64,000 bases of DNA from an uncultured Prevotella sp. (GTDB taxonomy: Bacteria > Bacteroidota > Bacteroidia > Bacteroidales > Bacteroidaceae). The position numbers and the translations under genes are program-made. Location: positions 30,249 to 94,248 of the forward strand of contig CALUKU010000006.1 of the NCBI GenBank assembly GCA_944321295.1, written 5' to 3'. This document shows, piece after piece, positions 27,274-35,374 of this stretch. The first letter of the stretch is position 1. Every line of letters starts with the position of its first letter. The notes under the pieces are model-generated. The model saw only the letters and a list, made by a program, of their open reading frames with translations, did not search any database and had not been told where the DNA came from.

Positions 27274-28617
27274 TTACATTTTCGGCATGTTCTTCATGCC
27301 CTTCATGGCTCCCATCATCTGGCTCATCTTCGAGCCGGTCACCATCTTCATCATCTTGCGGGTCTGGTCGAACTGCTTTATCAGGCGGTTGACGTCATCG
27401 ACCTTCGTGCCCGAGCCTTTGGCTATCCTAAGCCTGCGGCTCGTGTTAAGTATCTCGGGATTGGTGCGCTCCTTGGGCGTCATGCTGAGGATTATGGCCT
27501 CAATGCCCTTAAAGGCGTTGTCGTCAATGTCGATATCCTTGATGGCCTTGCCCACGCCGGGTATCATCGACGCCAGCTCCTTGATGTTTCCCATCTTCTT
27601 GATTTGCTGTATCTGCCCGAGGAAGTCGTTGAAGTCGAACTTGTTCTTCTGTATCTTCTTCTGCAGGCGCTTGGCCTCTTCCTCGTCAAACTGCTCCTGG
27701 GCGCGCTCCACAAGGCTGACGATGTCGCCCATGCCGAGTATTCGGTCGGCCATGCGCGACGGATGGAACACGTCTATTGCCTCCATCTTCTCGCCCGTAC
27801 CGATGAACTTTATCGGCTTCGTCACCACCGTGCGTATGCTTATCGCAGCACCGCCGCGCGTGTCGCCGTCGAGCTTCGTGAGCACCACTCCGTCAAAGTC
27901 GAGCCTGTCGTTGAACTCCTTCGCCGTGTTGACGGCGTCCTGTCCGGTCATCGAGTCTACGACGAACAGCGTTTCGTCAGGATGCACCGAGTTCTTCAGC
28001 GTTTCGATTTCGTTCATCATCTCCTCGTCCACGGCCAGGCGTCCGGCGGTGTCTATTATCACCACGTCGTTGCCCTTGGCCTTGGCCTCGCGGATGGCGT
28101 TCTGCGCAATCTCCACTACGTTCTTGTTCTCCGGCTCCGAATATACGGGTATGTTGATTTGCCCCGCCACGACCTTAAGCTGCTCTATTGCGGCCGGACG
28201 GTAAACGTCGCAAGCCACGAGCAGCGGGTTCTTGCGCTGCTTTGCCTTCAGCATGTTGGCCAGCTTGCCGCAGAACGTGGTCTTACCCGAGCCTTGCAGT
28301 CCCGACATAAGTATTATCGCGGGCTTGCCGTCAAGCTTAAGGCCTACGCTTTCGCCGCCCATCAGCTCCGCCAGTTCGTCGTGCACGAGCTTAACCATCA
28401 TCTGTCCCGGCTTCACAGCTGTGAGGACGTTCATGCCGAGAGCTTTCTTCTTGACAGTGTCGGTAAACGTCTTGGCCACCTTATAGTTGACGTCGGCGTC
28501 GAGCAAAGCGCGCCTTACGTCCTTCAGCGTTTCGGCCACGTTAATCTCGGTTATCTTACCTTCACCTTTAAGTATCTTGAAAGAGCGTTCAAGCCTTTCA
28601 CTTAAATTGTCAAACAT
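27274..28617 (-). CDS. ffh: Signal recognition particle protein
   Basis: Ffh binds signal sequences and 4.5S RNA and delivers ribosomes to FtsY. The start at 28617 ([20 protein letters not shown]) gives 447 residues. GTPase motifs [28 protein letters not shown] and [12 protein letters not shown] are intact, and the methionine-rich M domain closes with several Met residues ([19 protein letters not shown]). It heads the likely ffh-folD-TPR-vor operon. Confidence 0.97.
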   Translation of the reverse strand: MFDNLSERLERSFKILKGEGKITEINVAETLKDVRRALLDADVNYKVAKTFTDTVKKKALGMNVLTAVKPGQMMVKLVHDELAELMGGESVGLKLDGKPAIILMSGLQGSGKTTFCGKLANMLKAKQRKNPLLVACDVYRPAAIEQLKVVAGQINIPVYSEPENKNVVEIAQNAIREAKAKGNDVVIIDTAGRLAVDEEMMNEIETLKNSVHPDETLFVVDSMTGQDAVNTAKEFNDRLDFDGVVLTKLDGDTRGGAAISIRTVVTKPIKFIGTGEKMEAIDVFHPSRMADRILGMGDIVSLVERAQEQFDEEEAKRLQKKIQKNKFDFNDFLGQIQQIKKMGNIKELASMIPGVGKAIKDIDIDDNAFKGIEAIILSMTPKERTNPEILNTSRRLRIAKGSGTKVDDVNRLIKQFDQTRKMMKMVTGSKMSQMMGAMKGMKNMPKM

Positions 28618-28968
28618 ATAATCAATGTATCCTTTTAAAATCCAAAATGTAAGCCGAGCGTCACTAAACAAGATGTTTCATATCCTTGTCCGCTTTATTA
28701 TTTTAGCATAACCTGCGTTATGCCCGACAAAATGGAAATAATCACCTATTCCACGCTCGCCTTTTTTATCCCTGCAAATATAATCAATTAATGACAAATC
28801 CACCAACAAAACACTTTGTATTTAAAATATTTTAAAACACTTTTCGGCAAAAGTGCTCAAGCTTTGTGAAAGTGTGCAGATTTAAGTCCGCGACGCCGCC
28901 CCGGGGCGGGCCATTACGGGGCAGCAAACAAGCGCAGGCGCGCCCTCGGCAGCATGCCGTTCTGCAAA
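28618..28968. other. Intergenic region upstream of ffh
   Basis: About 350 bp with no supportable gene. The first 240 bp are AT-rich and must hold the ffh promoter, but I find no convincing TAnnTTTG box. The last 100 bp are GC-rich, unlike the rest, and lead into the 22-bp-period array. Confidence 0.4.
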
Positions 28969-29069
28969 AGGCCGCCTCTCACGCCGTAAAAGGTAAGCTT
29001 TCGCCGCCCGAAAGGCCACCTTTCACAACGCAAAAGGCCGCCTTTTAGAGAACAGAAGGTAAATATCTG
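28969..29069. repeat. 22-bp-period palindrome array, five units, before the copper module
   Basis: Units start at 28969, 28991, 29013, 29035 and 29057, exactly 22 bp apart, with cores AGGCCGCCTCTCA, AGGTAAGCTTTCG, AGGCCACCTTTCA, AGGCCGCCTTTTA and a weak AGGTAAATATCTG. A box reading TGATTTTCAAAGGATTAC follows directly. Confidence 0.85.
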
Positions 29070-29140
29070 ATTTTCAAAGGATTACAAGCCACGGCGAAAA
29101 TCGGTTGAAGGCACGCCTGTACCGCTCGTCATAATATGTT

Positions 29141-29172
29141 TTTGTGGTATTAAAATAAAATACGTATATTTG
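29141..29172 (+). promoter_or_regulatory. Promoter of the HMA-AraC regulator
   Basis: TTTG at 29141-29144, a 20-bp spacer and TATATTTG at 29165-29172. The start codon is 32 bp downstream. Both boxes fit the Bacteroidota consensus. Confidence 0.75.
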
Positions 29173-29203
29173 CATAAGATAAGTCTTTAAGCAACAAACG
29201 ACG

Positions 29204-29767
29204 ATGACAACCCTGTACATCAAGAACATGGTGTGCGACCGATGCAAGGCCGCCGTGGCAAAAGTCCTGGCCGACTTGGGCCTGACGCCGCACGCCATAG
29301 AGCTGGGAACGGCCGAAGTTGAAGGGACTCTTGACGACGCAAAACTCGGCCTGCTGCGAGCAGCCTTGGTCCGGCAGGGCTTCGAACTGCTTGAAGACAG
29401 GCAACGGCAGACCGTTGAACGGATTAAAAGCGAGATAATAAAGCTCGTACATTACAACGACGGCGCGCCTGCGGTGAACCTCTCCACCTTCCTTTCACGC
29501 AAGCTTAACGTCGACTACAGCTCGCTGAGCAAGCTGTTCTCCGAGAACACTGGCATTACGATAGAGCGCTACTTCATCCTGCAACGCGTCGAAAGGGTGA
29601 AGGAACTGCTGTTCTACGGCGAGATGTCGCTCGGCGAAATAGCCTCAAGGATGAACTATTCGAGCACGGCATACCTCAGCTCGCAGTTCAAGAGCGTCAC
29701 GGGAATGACGCCTACGCAATTCAAGGCCATGCGCAAAAAGGAGCTGAAACAGCTCGACAAGATTTGA
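29204..29767 (+). CDS. AraC-family regulator with an N-terminal heavy-metal-associated domain
   Basis: This 187-residue protein joins an HMA-like fold (residues 1-68; metal-binding NMVCDRCKA, Cys-x2-Cys) to an AraC-type DNA-binding domain (about 95-180; LFYGEMSLGEIASRMNYSS and YLSSQFKSVTGMTPTQFKAM). It probably senses copper or a related soft metal directly and controls the CopA gene 105 bp downstream. Compared with ordinary AraC regulators it lacks a large N-terminal sensor. The sensing role is inferred from the HMA motif and position. Confidence 0.85.
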   Translation: MTTLYIKNMVCDRCKAAVAKVLADLGLTPHAIELGTAEVEGTLDDAKLGLLRAALVRQGFELLEDRQRQTVERIKSEIIKLVHYNDGAPAVNLSTFLSRKLNVDYSSLSKLFSENTGITIERYFILQRVERVKELLFYGEMSLGEIASRMNYSSTAYLSSQFKSVTGMTPTQFKAMRKKELKQLDKI

Positions 29768-29839
29768 CGGAGCCGCTACGAACCACGAATTTATAAATCT
29801 TTTCCATAATTCCGTAACACTCGTAACGGCGTTTTTATG

Positions 29840-29847
29840 TACTTTTG
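29840..29847 (+). promoter_or_regulatory. Putative -7 box for copA
   Basis: TACTTTTG matches TAnnTTTG and lies 25 bp before the chosen copA start, inside the longer reading frame, which supports that start. There is no recognisable -33 TTTG, as expected for an activator-dependent promoter. Confidence 0.55.
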
Positions 29848-29872
29848 CAAAAGAGCAACCAACTTTAAGGAT

Positions 29873-31780
29873 ATGGAAAAGAAAACGATAGCTGTATTAG
29901 GAATGGCGTGCGCCGGGTGCGCCGCCAACGTAGAGCGCAGGCTCAACCAGCTCGACGGCATACGCTCGGCCAGCGTCAACTTCGCCGCCCGCACGGCCTT
30001 GGTTGAGTATGACCCGAAGGTGATAACGCCCAAGACGATGAAGGACGAAATCATCAAGGCGGGCTACGACCTCGTCATCGACGAGGACGAATCGGTGGAG
30101 GCCATCGAACGTACGGCCTACCGGCGGCTGGTGAAAAAGGTGGTGGTGTCGTGGGTTCTGGCGCTGCTCACCATGGGAATATCAATGGAATGGGTCAACA
30201 TCGGCAGCGCCGACACGGCCAACCAGACTATGCTCATCCTGGCCCTGCTCAACCTTGTTTACTGCGGAAGCCAGTTTTACGCCAGCACATGGAAGCAGCT
30301 GCGGCACGGCACGGCCAACATGGACACGCTGGTGGCCATGAGCACGGCCATATCGTTCGTCTTCAGCGTGTTCAACACGTTCTGGGGCGACAGTTTCTGG
30401 GGTTCGCGCGGCATTGAGAACAACACTTATTTCGACGCATCGGTAATGATTATAACGTTCGTACTGACGGGACGCATGCTCGAAGAGCGCGCCAAGAAGG
30501 GCACGGCCTCGGCCATACGCGCCCTCATGGGGCTGGCTCCGAAGACGGCGCACCTGGTCAGCGGCGCTGAAATCAGCGACGTGCCGATAGCTGCTCTTGA
30601 GAAGGGCGACACCATAGAGATACGCCAAGGCGAGAAAGTACCCGTAGACGGCATTGTGACGGCCGACGAGGCTTACATCGACGAGAGCATGATTACGGGC
30701 GAGCCGACGCCCGTGCTGAAGAAGACCGGCGACAGCGTGTTTGCCGGCACTATAGTAAAGCAGGGGCGGCTGCGCTTCTGCGCCCGTCAGGTGGGAGCAG
30801 AAACAATGCTCTCGCAGATAATAAAGATGGTGCAGGAGGCCCAGGGCAGCAAGGCGCCCGTGCAGCGCACGGTAGACAAGATTGCGCTGGTGTTCGTTCC
30901 GGCCGTGCTCTGCCTCTCGGTGCTCACATTTATATTATGGTATGCCATAGGCGGAAGCGCACAGCTGCCCCATGCCATACTGTCGGCCATGTCGGTGCTC
31001 GTGATCGCCTGCCCGTGCGCCCTCGGCCTGGCTACGCCCACCGCACTTATGGTGGGCATAGGCAAGGCGGCGCGCAAGAACATTCTTATCAAAGACGCAG
31101 CGGCGCTCGAGGACATACGCAAGGTTGACGCCTTGGTGATTGACAAGACGGGAACGCTGACCATACCCAACAAGAATGTCGACTTCACCAAGGCCGACAG
31201 ACTGTCGCTCGAAGAGCGCGAAACGCTGAAACCCAACGCCCGCGAGGCCATGGAGGCCCTGCAGCGCGAGGGCGTGGAAGTGTACATGATGAGCGGCGAC
31301 AAGGACGAGGCGGCGCGCTACTGGGCCGAAAAGGCCGGCATTAAGCACTACCGCAGCAAGGTGTTGCCGCAAGACAAGGAGGACATGGTAAGGAAACTGC
31401 AGGCCGAGGGCCGCCACGTGGCTATGGTTGGCGACGGAATTAACGACACGCAGGCGCTGGCCGCGGCCGACGTGAGCATTGCCATGGGCAAGGGTACTGA
31501 CATTGCGATGGACGTGGCGCAAGTGACGCTGATGGGAACCGACCTGCGCCGCATACCCGACGCCATAAGACTGTCGCGCCAGACGGTGGGCATGATAAGG
31601 CAAAACCTCTTCTGGGCGTTCATCTACAACGTGATATGCATACCCCTTGCGGCAGGAGTGCCCTACCTGTTCGGAGCCGAATGGCAGATAACTCCCATGT
31701 GGGCGAGCGCCATGATGGCGTTCTCGAGCATAAGCGTGGTGATGAACAGCCTGAGGCTTAATTTAATTCATAATGCATAA
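29873..31780 (+). CDS. copA: Copper-type P1B ATPase lacking a recognisable nucleotide-binding domain
   Basis: This inner-membrane metal exporter starts at the ATG 29873 (MEKKTIAVLGMACAGC, 635 residues). It has one HMA domain (GMACAGC at 10-16), the actuator TGE at 275-277, the intramembrane CPC motif at 380-382, the phosphorylated Asp in DKTGT (Asp424) and the hinge GDGIND (520-525). Only about 45 residues separate DKTGT from MSGD, where CopA relatives hold an N-domain of 100 or more residues with a His-Pro motif and GxG loop; none is visible. The reading frame is unbroken, and family length is usually 700-850. It follows the HMA-AraC regulator. Confidence 0.9.
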   Translation: MEKKTIAVLGMACAGCAANVERRLNQLDGIRSASVNFAARTALVEYDPKVITPKTMKDEIIKAGYDLVIDEDESVEAIERTAYRRLVKKVVVSWVLALLTMGISMEWVNIGSADTANQTMLILALLNLVYCGSQFYASTWKQLRHGTANMDTLVAMSTAISFVFSVFNTFWGDSFWGSRGIENNTYFDASVMIITFVLTGRMLEERAKKGTASAIRALMGLAPKTAHLVSGAEISDVPIAALEKGDTIEIRQGEKVPVDGIVTADEAYIDESMITGEPTPVLKKTGDSVFAGTIVKQGRLRFCARQVGAETMLSQIIKMVQEAQGSKAPVQRTVDKIALVFVPAVLCLSVLTFILWYAIGGSAQLPHAILSAMSVLVIACPCALGLATPTALMVGIGKAARKNILIKDAAALEDIRKVDALVIDKTGTLTIPNKNVDFTKADRLSLEERETLKPNAREAMEALQREGVEVYMMSGDKDEAARYWAEKAGIKHYRSKVLPQDKEDMVRKLQAEGRHVAMVGDGINDTQALAAADVSIAMGKGTDIAMDVAQVTLMGTDLRRIPDAIRLSRQTVGMIRQNLFWAFIYNVICIPLAAGVPYLFGAEWQITPMWASAMMAFSSISVVMNSLRLNLIHNA

Positions 31781-31797
31781 TGCACAATTCATAATCG
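31766..31797. repeat. Left half of a word repeat 3' of copA
   Basis: AATTCATAATGCATAATG and CACAATTCATAATC words overlap the end of copA. The complementary half lies at 32061-32141, on the other side of a shared-end element. Confidence 0.6.
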
Positions 31798-31849
31798 TGC
31801 GAAGCCGTTCTTTAAGATAATTAATAGCCATAGCGCGCAGCTTAATTAT

Positions 31850-32067
31850 ACGTGAATTCGGTATAAACTTTTATGCCTAAAATACAAGCGAGCACCCTCG
31901 CGTAGGGACATAATTTATTATGTCCGCACGCTCTGAAACGAAGTTCGCTGAAAGCAAAGAGCGTATGAGTGGTCAATGTTAATAAAATACGTTTCTGCGA
32001 AACGTGCGGACATAATAAATTATGTCCCTACCGTGGGTGTATTCTTATACCGAACTCGCGTTAATTA
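31850..32067. repeat. Shared-end element, type A core (complete copy)
   Basis: Inverted ends are CGTGAATTCGGTATAA at 31850-31865 and TTATACCGAACTCGCGTTAA at 32045-32064. Inside are two copies of the palindrome GGACATAATTTATTATGTCC (or its complement), at about 31913-31932 and 32009-32028, flanked by CGCACG/CGTGCGG. No reading frame is credible, so it is non-autonomous if mobile. It accounts for most of the 361-bp gap between copA and the next gene. Confidence 0.8.
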
Positions 32068-32141
32068 TGCATTATGCATTGTGAATTATGAATTAAAAAG
32101 CGCAGCCGATTATGAATTATGCATTGTGAATTATGAATTAA
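32061..32141. repeat. Right half of a word repeat, split by a shared-end element
   Basis: ATTATGCATTATGCATTG, TGAATTATGAATTAA and a second set TGAATTATGCATTGTGAATT repeat up to the stop of the convergent outer-membrane gene. They complement the words at 31766-31797. Confidence 0.65.
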
Positions 32142-32828
32142 TCAAGGTCTTTTCTCGGCTTCGACGGTCACCTGTATGCTGAAGCTGGGATTGAAGTTAT
32201 ATTTTATCGCGGCGCCGATGCGGTCGCCGATGCGGCCCATGTCGTAAAGCGGCATGGGCATGCTTTTATTCAGCAGCGACTTCTGTCCGAAGACGTAGCC
32301 CTCCCAATGCTCGTCGAACTTATATCCGAGCACGGCGTTAAGACCGGCGTCGTGGTAGGCGTCGTGCGCCCAATAAAGGTTGTTGAGGTAACCGCCTACG
32401 GCCAGCGACAGCCTGTCGGTCAAGGGCACGGCGTACATGGCGGCAACGCTTTGGGTGAAACCGGCGCCACGCCACGGCCCGTCGCCGAACGAGGCGAACA
32501 CCGACGCGCCGAGGCTGACGTTGAGTCCGCGGTGCAGCTGCCAGTCGTACAGCCCCCACCACGAATATGGATACATATTTATATATGCCTGGCCGAAGCG
32601 GTTAAGCGCCGGCAGGCGCAACGAGTCGGCCTCGGCGAGCGGCTCGCCGTGGTATCCGTCGTAGACAAACATGTCCGTAGGGGCGTCGCCCGCAACTATC
32701 GTAACAGGCCCTTCCTGCGGCACGGCCGGGGCCAAAGTGTCGGCTGCCATCGTGCCCGTCTTTATCTCTTGCGCCCCGGCGGCCACGCATAAGGCGCACG
32801 CCAAGGCCATGAAAAACAATCTTCCCAT
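32142..32828 (-). CDS. Predicted secreted outer-membrane barrel-like protein
   Basis: I do not recognise a named family. From the ATG at 32828 the product has 228 residues with a signal peptide (MGRLFFMALACALCVAAGAQ). After a linker rich in Ala, Pro and acidic residues (to about residue 60), the rest alternates polar and aromatic residues in beta-like strands (LNVSLGASVFASF, LSLAVGGYLNNLYW, IGAAIKYNFNPSFSIQVTV), ending with a hydrophobic C-terminal strand. It is convergent with copA and appears to stand alone. Confidence 0.6.
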   Translation of the reverse strand: MGRLFFMALACALCVAAGAQEIKTGTMAADTLAPAVPQEGPVTIVAGDAPTDMFVYDGYHGEPLAEADSLRLPALNRFGQAYINMYPYSWWGLYDWQLHRGLNVSLGASVFASFGDGPWRGAGFTQSVAAMYAVPLTDRLSLAVGGYLNNLYWAHDAYHDAGLNAVLGYKFDEHWEGYVFGQKSLLNKSMPMPLYDMGRIGDRIGAAIKYNFNPSFSIQVTVEAEKRP

Positions 32829-32967
32829 CACCAGCAAATTTAGTCCTGCACACCGTAACGGCCAAACATGAGGCCTCGTTTTTTGCCTTTATTATCCTTT
32901 CGTGCCGTCGTTTTTTGATTAATTCACAACCTGCTGTGTTTCAGCATGTTACCTTATCAGTTGCAAA

Positions 32968-33050
32968 AGGCCGCCTTTTAGCCTGCAAAAAGCGGCCTTT
33001 TAGCGTGTGAAAAGCGGCCTTTTACAACCCGGAAAGCGGCCTTTTATAAA
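32968..33050. repeat. 22-bp-period palindrome array, four units, before the TPR gene
   Basis: Units start at 32968, 32990, 33012 and 33034. Cores are AGGCCGCCTTTTA, AAGCGGCCTTTTA (three times). This is the most regular array of the window. A degenerate box TCAATGGCGCTGATTGCG follows. The rest of the 456-bp gap holds only the TPR-gene promoter. Confidence 0.9.
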
Positions 33051-33118
33051 ACGGCAGTCAATGGCGCTGATTGCGTCATGCCTAAACTTAAGCCACAATT
33101 ATAAAAAACATGCAACGC

Positions 33119-33149
33119 TTGCACGTTTGGAACGAAAACATTATCTTTG
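33119..33149 (+). promoter_or_regulatory. Putative promoter of the TPR protein gene
   Basis: TTG at 33119-33121, a 20-bp spacer and TATCTTTG at 33142-33149. The start codon lies 135 bp downstream, leaving a long leader with no obvious structure. Confidence 0.55.
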
Positions 33150-33284
33150 CATAAGACAATGTTCATCCGAGCATTAAACAAGCTTATCAACGGGCAAGCA
33201 TTTAACCGGTCGTCACGGCCCAACCGCGCGTGACGGGCATATCAATATGGCAGGCTTGCACGACTAACCATAAAAACATGACAC

Positions 33285-34151
33285 ATGAATTTCTTTAAGG
33301 CATTGTTCGGCGGAAAGGAAGAGAAGCCGGAAGAGAAGAAAAAGGAAGACGAAGCTAAAAACTTCGACGTGCTTAAGTATGACGGCGTGCGCGCCCTGCG
33401 CTCAGGCCAGGCCGACTACGCCATAAGGTGCTTCACCCACGCCCTCGGAATAAAGGAGGATCTCGAGATACGCGACTACCTATCGCAGGCCTGCATACGT
33501 GCCGACCTGCTGCCGGAGGCCTACGACAACCTGCTGAAAATTGCCGAGGCGCAGCCTGACAACCAGCAGGTGTTCGTGCGAATGGCCAACGTGGCCTACA
33601 TGATGGAGGACTACACGGCCATGGCAGACGCCTGCGAGAAGGCAATACTAATCGACGCCGGCAACGCCGAGGCCACCTACCTCTACGCCAAGGCTTGCAT
33701 TGGGCACGGCGACACGACCAACGCCGTGGCACTGCTGACGAAGGCCATATCGCTGAAGCCCGACTACGGCGAGGCTTACCTGCTGCGCGGCGAAACGCTG
33801 CTTAAGGACGGCGACGCCGAAGGCGCGGCCGAAGACGCCGACCATCTGCTTGCGGCCTACCCCGAAAGCGAAGACGTGCTCATGCTGAAAGCCCGGGTGT
33901 GCAGGGCAAAAGGCGACACGGGCGAAGCCATCGGGTACTACGGCAAGGTGACAGACCTTAACCCCTTCCACGCCGACGCTTACCGCGAGCGCGGCGAACT
34001 GCGCATGGCTACGGGCGACGAAGCCGACGGACGCGACGACATCAGGCACGCCGAGGAGCTGACAAGCAACCCCGACGACGGCGCGAATGACGGCAACATC
34101 GAAAAGAAAGTGAACGAGGCGTACAAGAACGTGAACCCGCTTGGACTTTAG
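33285..34151 (+). CDS. Tetratricopeptide-repeat protein
   Basis: This 288-residue cytoplasmic-looking protein begins with a charged stretch (GGKEEKPEEKKKEDEAKN) and then holds about six consecutive TPR units from residue 33 to 265 (for example RSGQADYAIRCFTHALGIKE, AYLLRGETLLKDGDAEGAAE, KGDTGEAIGYYGKVTDLNPF). It has no signal peptide. It probably scaffolds protein contacts; the partner is not evident. A word repeat starts 3 bp after the stop. Confidence 0.8.
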   Translation: MNFFKALFGGKEEKPEEKKKEDEAKNFDVLKYDGVRALRSGQADYAIRCFTHALGIKEDLEIRDYLSQACIRADLLPEAYDNLLKIAEAQPDNQQVFVRMANVAYMMEDYTAMADACEKAILIDAGNAEATYLYAKACIGHGDTTNAVALLTKAISLKPDYGEAYLLRGETLLKDGDAEGAAEDADHLLAAYPESEDVLMLKARVCRAKGDTGEAIGYYGKVTDLNPFHADAYRERGELRMATGDEADGRDDIRHAEELTSNPDDGANDGNIEKKVNEAYKNVNPLGL

Positions 34152-34153
34152 TA

Positions 34154-34260
34154 AATTAAGAATTATGAGATAAGAATTAAGAAAATTACCTATGATAACT
34201 GATTAGCGAAACATAAAGAGGCAATTCTCTTAATTCTCACCTCATAATTCTTAATTAATA
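34154..34260. repeat. Word-type inverted repeat 3' of the TPR gene
   Basis: AATTAAGAATTATGAG and ATAAGAATTAAGAAAATT on the left pair with AATTCTCTTAATTCTC and CTCATAATTCTTAATT on the right. It begins 3 bp after the TPR stop codon. Confidence 0.75.
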
Positions 34261-34270
34261 ACCGTTTTTC

Positions 34271-34301
34271 TTGCACATTTAAAACAAAAACGTTATTTTT
34301 G
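34271..34301 (+). promoter_or_regulatory. Promoter of the aromatic amino-acid operon
   Basis: TTG at 34271-34273, a 20-bp spacer and TATTTTTG at 34294-34301. Transcription would begin near 34308, 19 bp before the leader peptide ATG, which fits the attenuator described below. Confidence 0.65.
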
Positions 34302-34326
34302 CAACGAATTAATAAAAATTACGTCA

Positions 34327-34404
34327 ATGAACAGGCAAAACGCATCTTTCTTTTACTTTTATTTTTACTTTGCAAGCAATTGCGAAGCGGGAAGTTGCGT
34401 GTAA
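34327..34404 (+). CDS. Phe/Tyr-rich leader peptide of the pheA operon
   Basis: This 25-residue open frame reads MNRQNAS, then eight consecutive aromatic codons FFYFYFYF (34348-34371), then ASNCEAGSCV and TAA. Five Phe and three Tyr codons in a row are the hallmark of an attenuation leader. The codons GAA GCG GGA at 34384-34392 are exactly complementary to TCCCGCTTC, the 5' arm of the downstream terminator, so they can act as an antiterminator. Stalling at Phe or Tyr codons would leave them free; full translation would cover them. Confidence 0.85.
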   Translation: MNRQNASFFYFYFYFASNCEAGSCV

Positions 34405-34449
34405 TTTCAACTTAAGACAAGGCAATCTTACAGAAAAGATACAGTCAAG

Positions 34450-34484
34450 TCCCGCTTCACGACAATGAGGCGGGATTTTTATTT
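34450..34484 (+). terminator. Attenuator terminator of the aromatic operon
   Basis: TCCCGCTTCA at 34450-34459 pairs with TGAGGCGGGA at 34466-34475 (one G-T pair), followed by TTTTTATTT. It lies 27 bp before pheA. The alternative pairing is with 34384-34392 in the leader peptide frame. Confidence 0.88.
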
Positions 34485-34510
34485 AAAACGAACATTATAA
34501 AAAACGATAA

Positions 34511-35374
34511 ATGAAAAGAATAGCAATACAAGGCTCCATAGGGTCGTTCCACGACATAGCGGCCCACCAGTATTTCAATGACGAGCAAATACAGCTTATC
34601 TGCTGCGAAACGTTCGAGCAGGTGTTCGAGAACATCAAGCGCGACCCCACCGTCATCGGCATGCTCGCCATCGAGAACACCATAGCCGGCTCGCTGCTGC
34701 ATAACTACGAACTGCTGCGCAACTCGGGCACGACAATCGTAGGAGAGCACAAGCTTCACATAGAGCACAGCATTTGCTGCCTGCCCGACGAGTCGTGGGA
34801 AACCATCCGTGAGGTGCACTCCCACCCCGTAGCGCTAATGCAGTGCCGAGGCTTCCTGGCCAACCATCCCAGCCTGAAGGCCGTAGAAGCCGCTGACACC
34901 GCCGGCGCGGCAAAATACATCTCTGAACACCAGTGCCGCGGATGGGCGGCCATCTGCAACGCCAATGCCGCCCGCCTGTACGGCATGAAAGTGCTGCAAG
35001 AGTCGATAGAGGACAACAAGCACAACTTCACCCGCTTCCTCGTGGTGAGCAATCCCAACAAGGCCGACTTCCTGCGGCCGCTCGAGTCAACCAACAAGGC
35101 AAGCCTCGTATTCTCGCTTCCGCACGAGGAGGGCAGCCTGTCGCAGGTGCTCAGCATACTTTATTTCTATAAGATAAACCTTACGAAGATACAGTCGCTG
35201 CCCATAATCGGCCACGAGTGGGAATACATGTTCTACGTCGACGTGACCTTCGACAACATCACCCGCTACCGCCAAAGCATAGACGCCATAATGCCGCTTA
35301 CCAAGGAACTTAAAGTATTAGGAGAATATAAAGATGACGGAAAACAACCAACCATCCAACATAAAGCCAGCTAA
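34511..35374 (+). CDS. pheA: Prephenate dehydratase
   Basis: It converts prephenate to phenylpyruvate, the last committed step to phenylalanine. The 287 residues comprise the periplasmic-binding-like catalytic domain (GSIGSFHDIAA, catalytic NFTRFLVV near residue 178) and a C-terminal ACT domain (GSLSQVLSILYFYKINLTKI). The ACT Phe-binding motif ESRP of many relatives reads QSLP here, so feedback control may differ. There is no chorismate mutase domain; that is fused to the DAHP synthase downstream. It overlaps the aminotransferase gene by 41 bp. Confidence 0.95.
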   Translation: MKRIAIQGSIGSFHDIAAHQYFNDEQIQLICCETFEQVFENIKRDPTVIGMLAIENTIAGSLLHNYELLRNSGTTIVGEHKLHIEHSICCLPDESWETIREVHSHPVALMQCRGFLANHPSLKAVEAADTAGAAKYISEHQCRGWAAICNANAARLYGMKVLQESIEDNKHNFTRFLVVSNPNKADFLRPLESTNKASLVFSLPHEEGSLSQVLSILYFYKINLTKIQSLPIIGHEWEYMFYVDVTFDNITRYRQSIDAIMPLTKELKVLGEYKDDGKQPTIQHKAS

